The position numbers were made by a program, and so were the translations under genes. Below are positions 40,392-45,443 of a stretch of DNA of 45,443 bases, piece by piece. Every line of letters begins with the position of its first letter. Position 1 is the first letter of the stretch. The DNA comes from Planctomycetales bacterium (GTDB lineage: Bacteria; Planctomycetota; Planctomycetia; Isosphaerales; Isosphaeraceae), in NCBI GenBank assembly GCA_027449865.1, contig DAIDKV010000229.1, forward strand, positions 1 through 45,443. The letters are read 5' to 3'. Under the pieces are notes generated by a model. That model was given only the letters and a program-made list of their open reading frames with translations. It was not told the origin of the DNA and did no database searches.

Positions 40392-41555
40392 TCAGGCCGT
40401 TGCGGGTCGCTTGTAGAACGGAAGCTTGACGGCGCGGGCCGTCTCGCGATGGCCGCGGACGTCGACGGTGAAAACCGAGCCAGCGGCGCGGGCGTCGGGG
40501 GCGACCATCGCCATGGCGATGCTGGCCTGCAAGGTTGGTGAGAAGGTGCCCGAGGTGACCAGGCCGACCTCACGATCGCCGGAAAGGACGAGCGCTCCCT
40601 GGCGAGCGATCCGCTTCCCTTCGAGCACCAGGCCGATTCGGGCGAGCGGGGGAGCTTCCTTCCGCAGGGACAAAATCGATCGGCCGGCGAACTCTCCTTT
40701 ATCGAGCTTCACGGCCCAGCCAAGGCCGGCCGAATAGGGGTCGGTGTCCTCGCCCAGCTCGTGGCCGTAGAGCGGCATCGCGGCCTCGAGCCGAAGCGTG
40801 TCGCGGGCACCCAGGCCACACGGCATGATCCCGTGCGGATGGCCCGCCTTGAGGATCGCCTCCCAGACCTCCTCAGCCGACGACGCGAGAACGATCAGTT
40901 CGAATCCGTCCTCGCCCGTGTAGCCGGTCCGGCTGAGGACCGAATCGATCCGGCCGAGGAGCCGGCCGGTCGTTTGATGATAGTAACGAACGGCGTCGAG
41001 CGGCTGATCGACGAGCGGCTGGAGGGTAGCGAGGGCCTTTGGCCCCTGGACGGCGATCATCGCGGTTTCTTCGGTCTGATCGCGGAAGAGACCGGAAGCC
41101 CCCTGCCGCTGGGCCTGAAATTGGGCGACGACCTTCGCGCGGTTGGAGGCGTTGCAAACGATGAGATAGGCGTCGGGCTGGCGATAGACGAGGATGTCGT
41201 CGATGACTCCGCCTCGATCGTTGGTCATCAGGCTATACTGAATCTGATTTTCGGCGAGCCGGGCGACGTGGTTCGTGGTGCAGCGTTCGATCCAGTCGAG
41301 GACGCCCTGGCCCTCGAAGGTCAGGCGGCCCATGTGGCTGATGTCGAAGAGTCCGACGCCGAGTCGAACGGCCTGATGCTCCTCGACGATCGATCGGTAC
41401 TGCACCGGCATGGACCAACCGCCGAACTCAACGAGACGGCCTCCGTTGGACTGGTGCCATCGGTGCAACGCGGTGCGCAGGAGCGGGTCGGGGGAAGACA
41501 CGAGATCCTCGGCGAAGGTTCGAGAACGGGAGGCACTCGGCATCCCGTGAAGCAT
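40392..41555 (-). CDS. gcvT: Aminomethyltransferase (glycine cleavage T protein)
   Basis: 387 aa. The conserved N-terminus begins LLRTALHRWHQSNGGRLVEF then GGWSMPVQYRSIVEEHQAVR, with LFDISHMGRLTFEG, then NDRGGVIDDILVYRQPDAYL and RTGYTGEDGFELIV. AARDTLRLEAAMPLYGHEL and the C-terminal barrel (GLVTSGTFSPTLQASIAMAM) follow. It transfers the methylene group to tetrahydrofolate, releasing ammonia. ATG 41543 (MPSASRS) is an alternative start. The gene is first in the gcv operon. The 88-bp divergent gap to the MutS-like gene holds no riboswitch I could recognise. Confidence 0.96.
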   Translation of the reverse strand: MLHGMPSASRSRTFAEDLVSSPDPLLRTALHRWHQSNGGRLVEFGGWSMPVQYRSIVEEHQAVRLGVGLFDISHMGRLTFEGQGVLDWIERCTTNHVARLAENQIQYSLMTNDRGGVIDDILVYRQPDAYLIVCNASNRAKVVAQFQAQRQGASGLFRDQTEETAMIAVQGPKALATLQPLVDQPLDAVRYYHQTTGRLLGRIDSVLSRTGYTGEDGFELIVLASSAEEVWEAILKAGHPHGIMPCGLGARDTLRLEAAMPLYGHELGEDTDPYSAGLGWAVKLDKGEFAGRSILSLRKEAPPLARIGLVLEGKRIARQGALVLSGDREVGLVTSGTFSPTLQASIAMAMVAPDARAAGSVFTVDVRGHRETARAVKLPFYKRPATA

Positions 41556-41643
41556 GGGACGATTTTAGGATTCCCCGCGCGAATTGGAAAGTCCGCCTCG
41601 AATGATCGGGGAGGGCGACGCGGTGGTCTGGCTGGGAGCGTCG

Positions 41644-43461
41644 ATGACGGGATCACGATTGGAAGATTCACCGGCGGCCGATGCGATCCGGGCCACCTAT
41701 CAGCAACGCCTTGGAGAGCGGTCGAGCGAGCGCGATCGGTGGCGGGCCTGGGATCGGCGTCTGGCCGATCTTCGGCTGGCCGTCTTTACTGGGGCGTTGA
41801 TCGCCGCGTATGGGCTTTACCAGGGCGGCCAGTGGGCCGGAGTCGGGCTGGGCGTGTCGCTACTGCTCTTCGCTGTTCTGGTCGTCGCGCACGATCCGAT
41901 CCGGCGCCGGTTGGACCGGGCTCGTCGGGCGGTGGAGTTTTACGAGCGAGGGCTCGCCCGGATCGAGGGGCGATGGGCGGGGTCGGGGGTCTCGGGCGAA
42001 GAATTCCTGACACACGAACATCCTTACGCGGCCGACCTCGACCTCTTCGGACACGGCTCGATGTTCGAACGGCTCTGCACAGCGCGCACGCGGTCGGGCG
42101 AGGCGGTTCTCGCCACCTGGTTACTGGCGCCGGCCGACGCAGGAACAATCGCCGAACGGCACCAGGCCATCGAGGAGCTTCGGCCGAGACTCGATCTGCG
42201 CGAGGATCTGGAAGTGCTGGGCTCCGATGTCCGGGCGGGGATCGATCCCGAGGCGCTCTCGGCCTGGTGCGGAGCGCCCCGGACGCTCCGGAGCCCGGCG
42301 ATCCCGATCGCCTCGATCACGATGGCGATCCTTGGGACAACCGCCGCGATCGGTTGGCTCTTCTTCGAGACCAGCTTGAGCCCACTCCTCTCGGTCGCGA
42401 TCGTCGACATCCTTTATGGAATCACGATCGGGAGGCGGGTGCGGGCGGCACTCGGAGACGTCGACCGCCACGGGGCCGACCTCCGGCTGCTTGCCGACCT
42501 GCTGGAGCGGATGGAGCGCGAGCCCTTCCATTCGCCGATGCTGAGCCGTCTTCGGGTCGCGATGGACGTGGAAGGAACGCCTGCCTCAGCCCGGCTCCGT
42601 CGCCTGGCGCGGCTCCTCGACCTGCTGCAATCGCGGCACAACCAGTTCTTCGCGCCGATCGCGGCGCTCTGGCACTGGACGCCGCTTCTGGCCGTCCGGG
42701 TGGACCTCTGGCGCGAGGAGTCGGGATCTCACGTCGCCCGATGGATCCGGGCGATCGGCGAGGTGGAAGCGATCGGCGCGATCGCGGGCTACGCGGCCGA
42801 GAATCCCGAAGACCCTCTCCCCGTGGTGGTCGACGGCCCGGCCCGGTTCGAGGCGGAAGGGATCGGCCATCCGCTGATCCCAGCGCGGGTTTGCGTCCGA
42901 AATCCGATCTCGCTCGGCGACCCGACGCACCTGCTGATCGTGAGCGGGTCGAACATGTCGGGCAAGAGCACGATGCTACGAACCGTCGGGATCAACGCGG
43001 TGCTGGCGATGGCCGGGGCGCCGGTTCGGGCGCGACGACTTGTCCTGACCCCGCTGGCCGTTGGCGCCACTCTCCGGATCCAGGACTCACTTCAGGAAGG
43101 CCGGTCTCGGTTCTACGCGGAAATCACGAGAGTCCGGCAGGTCGTCGAACTGAGTCGTGGCTCCTTGCCGCTGCTCTTCCTTTTCGATGAACTCTTCCAC
43201 GGGACCAACTCGCACGACCGAACCGCCGGCGGCGAGGCCGTGCTTCGTGGTCTGATCTCCAGGGGCGCCATCGGGATGGTGACCACCCACGACCTGAGCC
43301 TCGCCCGGATCTCGGATACGCTCGCGCCCCAGGCCCGAAACGTCCATTTCGAGGACCGGCTTGTCGATGGCGAGATGCAATTCGATTATCGGATGCGCCC
43401 CGGTGTCGTCGAGCACAGTAATGCCCTGGCCCTGATGCGCGCGATCGGACTCGACGTCTGA
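41644..43461 (+). CDS. Membrane-anchored MutS-like ATPase
   Basis: 605 aa. N-terminal membrane hairpin (about 45-80, LRLAVFTGALIAAYGLYQGG then GVGLGVSLLLFAVLVV). A middle helical part contains a second hydrophobic pair (about 220-265, ASITMAILGTTAAIGWLFFE). The C-terminal MutS domain V follows: GSNMSGKST (Walker A, Lys441), LLFLFDELFHGTNSHDR (Walker B, Asp515-Glu516), GGEAVLRGLISRG and MVTTHDLSLA. Mismatch-binding domains I-II and a MutL-interaction tail are absent, so it is a MutS-related protein of the membrane type and not mismatch repair MutS. ATG 41644 has GGGAG 5 nt upstream; ATG 41602 is possible. Confidence 0.88.
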   Translation: MTGSRLEDSPAADAIRATYQQRLGERSSERDRWRAWDRRLADLRLAVFTGALIAAYGLYQGGQWAGVGLGVSLLLFAVLVVAHDPIRRRLDRARRAVEFYERGLARIEGRWAGSGVSGEEFLTHEHPYAADLDLFGHGSMFERLCTARTRSGEAVLATWLLAPADAGTIAERHQAIEELRPRLDLREDLEVLGSDVRAGIDPEALSAWCGAPRTLRSPAIPIASITMAILGTTAAIGWLFFETSLSPLLSVAIVDILYGITIGRRVRAALGDVDRHGADLRLLADLLERMEREPFHSPMLSRLRVAMDVEGTPASARLRRLARLLDLLQSRHNQFFAPIAALWHWTPLLAVRVDLWREESGSHVARWIRAIGEVEAIGAIAGYAAENPEDPLPVVVDGPARFEAEGIGHPLIPARVCVRNPISLGDPTHLLIVSGSNMSGKSTMLRTVGINAVLAMAGAPVRARRLVLTPLAVGATLRIQDSLQEGRSRFYAEITRVRQVVELSRGSLPLLFLFDELFHGTNSHDRTAGGEAVLRGLISRGAIGMVTTHDLSLARISDTLAPQARNVHFEDRLVDGEMQFDYRMRPGVVEHSNALALMRAIGLDV

Positions 43462-43473
43462 TTCTCTGGTGAC

Positions 43474-44007
43474 TTAACGCCGCGATCGCGAGCCCGTGGA
43501 CGTCTCGGTCAGGTCGAAGGAAGGCTCGTTGGGTTTGTCCTTCACCACCTGATCGGTGAGGCCCGATGACTTCGGGTCGGCATATCGAGCGCCGAGGACG
43601 TCGGGATTCCCTTTCTGAATCTTTCGATCGGCGTCGAAAATCCCAACCTCGGAGCGGCCAGACCGGCTGGAGATCCCGACCTTGTAGCGGCCTTCCGGCA
43701 TTCCCTCGGCGCCGGGGTACGCGTTAAGGTGGAAGGTTCCATCCGACCGAATCGGGCCGACGACCCGGAGCGGACCAGCCGTCGAAACGCCGGAAGCACT
43801 TTTGGCGCTTGTGGATTCTTCCAGCTCGTAGACGACATATCCGTCATTGAGTGGCTTCCCCTTCAAGGTGACCTTTCCCTTGAGGGGATAGACCGGAGGA
43901 TGTCCCTGTTCCGCCCCGCAGCCGAGCCAGGTGAGCGAGGCCACCGAGGCGGCGAGGTACAGGACCGGGCCGTTTCGGAATCGAAGGCCAGAATGCCGGG
44001 GATTCAT
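43474..44007 (-). CDS. Planctomycete lipoprotein with a transthyretin-like domain
   Basis: 177 aa. The signal ends in a lipobox WLGCG (Cys30). The mature protein begins VYPLKGKVTLKGKPLNDGYV then VYELEE, and has a GTFHLNAYPG...EGMPEGRYKVGISSR pattern, the beta-sandwich (TTR/carboxypeptidase regulatory-like) fold seen in planctomycete proteins that follow DUF1559 genes. It ends ARYADPKSSGLTDQVVKDKP and SFDLTE, which is also usual. It sits 57 bp after the DUF1559 gene on the same strand, a typical pair. Function is unknown; it is probably anchored in the periplasm. Confidence 0.88.
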   Translation of the reverse strand: MNPRHSGLRFRNGPVLYLAASVASLTWLGCGAEQGHPPVYPLKGKVTLKGKPLNDGYVVYELEESTSAKSASGVSTAGPLRVVGPIRSDGTFHLNAYPGAEGMPEGRYKVGISSRSGRSEVGIFDADRKIQKGNPDVLGARYADPKSSGLTDQVVKDKPNEPSFDLTETSTGSRSRR

Positions 44008-44064
44008 GGGTGTTTCGCTGTTCTCATCAGCGCCTGGTGTGGACGAGATTTGTCGATTGATTGA

Positions 44065-45153
44065 TCAATACGAGTCGGCCGAGATGACCTCGCCGCCGGC
44101 TGGGCTGATGAGCGCGACGAAAACCGAGGGGGCGGTCGTCTGCCGGATGAAGTGGACCGAGCCATCGGCGAAGACGTGATTGGCCCCGCCGGGATGGAAG
44201 GCGTAGACCTCGTTGTTACTGCTCCAGTTCGTGTGCTGACGGCTGCCGTCGCCGTCGGTGTAGAACTCGCTGTTGTAGTCGGCCCAGCCCCAGCCCGAGC
44301 CCTCATTGGTGTAAATGGTGGTGCCGCCCTCGCCGATTCCGAGCGAGGCGGTTGGGGTGCCGTCGGGAATGCGACGACCGTTCAACCAGAATTGCGGGCG
44401 GCCGGCGTCTTCCGAGACCATGATCGTGTTGGAGGTTCCGTCGGTGATCGAGGCGATTCGAGGGGCGACGTTTCCATGGAGCAGGCCGCGGGTGTCCACT
44501 CCCGGCGGATGGGGAACATTGTTGGCGGCCATCCAGGCCGAGGCCACGCCGTCATCGACCGCGTAGTCGCCCGCGGCGAGATTCACCGACCAGCTCGATC
44601 CGTAGAGTGCCTGCGAGATCGCATCGGAGTAAACGGCCGATCGGAAGCCATCGGGCGCTGACGGGCAGATCATGAACTTGAGCTGCGTTCCCACCATCGT
44701 CGAATTGACCGGGGCACTGAAGGGAATCGCGATGTTGTAGGCGTTGTAAATCGTGGACTGCTCGAAGAACGGCAGGCAGATCGTCACCCAGGTCTGAACG
44801 TCGATGGTATTATTGCAGACCTCGCCGACCTGTGACGGACAGGGCGGCTCGTAGTTATCCGGTCCGACGAGACTCAGATTCGTCAGATCCACCGGATAAA
44901 GCGGCGGCTTGAGCAGCGCGGTGCTGATCGCCCAGGTCGGCGGAAGAACCAGGCGCGAGTTTTCGAAGTTCATCATCGCCAGGCCGATTTGCTTCATGTT
45001 GTTGATGCAGGAGGCCCGTCGAGCGGCCTCGCGCGCTGACTGGACGGCCGGCAGTAACAGGGCGATCAGAACCGCGATGATCGCGATCACCACGAGCAGT
45101 TCGATCAGGGTGAAGGCCCGGCGAAGCGACGGATGAGGGCGGGTCGGACTCAT
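44065..45153 (-). CDS. Second DUF1559 protein with type II pseudopilin N-terminus
   Basis: 362 aa. [20 protein letters not shown] then [20 protein letters not shown] and [17 protein letters not shown] is the DUF1559 N-terminus with prepilin-type cleavage after the Ala/Gly before [22 protein letters not shown] and [20 protein letters not shown] are the family's GTSNT and HPG...DGSV motifs, and it ends ISADSY. The prepilin peptidase cleaves before Phe and a membrane helix follows. ATG 45153 has GAGGA 8 nt upstream; ATG 45180 is less likely. The TTR-like lipoprotein gene follows and completes the pair. Confidence 0.93.
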   Translation of the reverse strand: MSPTRPHPSLRRAFTLIELLVVIAIIAVLIALLLPAVQSAREAARRASCINNMKQIGLAMMNFENSRLVLPPTWAISTALLKPPLYPVDLTNLSLVGPDNYEPPCPSQVGEVCNNTIDVQTWVTICLPFFEQSTIYNAYNIAIPFSAPVNSTMVGTQLKFMICPSAPDGFRSAVYSDAISQALYGSSWSVNLAAGDYAVDDGVASAWMAANNVPHPPGVDTRGLLHGNVAPRIASITDGTSNTIMVSEDAGRPQFWLNGRRIPDGTPTASLGIGEGGTTIYTNEGSGWGWADYNSEFYTDGDGSRQHTNWSSNNEVYAFHPGGANHVFADGSVHFIRQTTAPSVFVALISPAGGEVISADSY

Positions 45154-45407
45154 CGTTGAGATCCTCGAAGAATGAGCCATCGTCAGACGAACGTGCTCAT
45201 TCTAGGCCCTGATACCCGGATCGCTGTGAAGCTCGAATAAAGTTTCGACGAAGATCCGAGCCCCATCGACGCCGAGAACGGACGGCTGGGCGACCGCAAA
45301 AAAAAACAACGGCCCGCCTGAAGGCTAGGAATTCGTGATTCTCTCGGGTAGCTTCTGGCTCTGGCTTTGCGGCTGACGGATGTCACCCCGGCAGGGAGGG
45401 CAGCGCG
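45154..45407. other. Divergent intergenic region at the right edge
   Basis: It separates the DUF1559 gene (-) from the partial gene at 45408 (+). It contains an A9 run near 45299-45307 and, on the minus strand, TAGAAT (45204-45199), a fair -10 about 45 bp before the DUF1559 ATG but without a matching -35. No gene was seen. Confidence 0.5.
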
Positions 45408-45443
45408 ATGCCTTACCAGTGGGCCAAGGATACGGATTTCGTC
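45408..45443 (+). CDS. First 12 codons of a gene cut by the window edge
   Basis: ATG 45408 is preceded by GGGAGGG with a 6-7-nt spacing and reads MPYQWAKDTDFV before the window ends. The Shine-Dalgarno sequence and uninterrupted codons make a real start likely, but 12 residues do not identify a family. Confidence 0.5.
   Translation, partial: MPYQWAKDTDFV

Noticed and set aside
41556-41643. Glycine riboswitch before gcvT
   Set aside because: Only 88 bp are available between divergent genes and no conserved aptamer core was seen.
40761-43190. An 809-residue plus-strand frame across gcvT and the MutS-like gene
   Set aside because: Runs antisense to gcvT and out of frame with the MutS-like gene; composition typical of GC-rich shadows.

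Overview
The window is high-GC chromosomal DNA from a planctomycete, most likely in or near the family Isosphaeraceae. Evidence: two DUF1559 proteins with a type II pseudopilin N-terminus, a PEP-CTERM exported protein, several small planctomycete-type lipoproteins, and a DUF1559/TTR-like lipoprotein pair at the right edge. The organism is inferred from protein families only. No rRNA, tRNA or CRISPR array was seen.

Layout. 1-3.1 kb is a loose accessory edge: a transposase tail, a glycine-rich PEP-CTERM protein coupled to a small protein, a 48-49 bp tandem repeat and a small secreted protein. 3.1-10.6 kb (+) is a tightly coupled five-gene operon: DUF1559 protein, two paralogous 154-aa lipoproteins, a CusB-like adaptor with four Cys-rich modules, and a CusA/CzcA-like RND pump with a ~200-aa insertion carrying a His4 cluster. 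10.8-13.7 kb (-) holds a TlpA-like thioredoxin and a carboxypeptidase-regulatory-domain/PDZ-like protein. 14.1-20.8 kb (+) is a PadR regulator, an RND permease fused in frame to its own membrane-fusion protein, and a TolC-family channel.

20.8-28.3 kb (-) is the most unusual block. In transcription order it is an Hsp70 whose lid is replaced by a vWA domain, a membrane FHA protein, a second FHA-like membrane protein, and a membrane-anchored vWA protein. Two of the three junctions are 4-nt ATGA overlaps and the third is 12 bp. After a stem-loop come a canonical-looking KaiB and a PAS-HisKA-HATPase-REC hybrid kinase, separated by another perfect stem-loop. No kaiC or kaiA is present.

28.7-34.9 kb carries an orphan acyl carrier protein divergent from a Wza-like export lipoprotein, a VIT/CCC1-family protein, a small HExxH membrane protein, an MFS transporter and an NCS1-like permease. 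34.9-41.6 kb (-) has an orphan type II secretion F protein and the glycine cleavage operon gcvT-gcvH-gcvPA-gcvPB, with a Uma2-family gene between gcvPA and gcvPB. 41.6-45.4 kb has a membrane-anchored MutS-like ATPase, a planctomycete lipoprotein, a second DUF1559 protein and the first codons of one more gene.

How they fit: two independent tripartite-efflux loci (one metal-type, one PadR-controlled) flank redox/secreted proteins. The Hsp70/FHA/vWA/KaiB/kinase cluster looks like a phospho-dependent chaperone or signalling complex at the membrane, and is the best candidate for an undescribed system. Functions rest on motifs read by eye; no database search was run.
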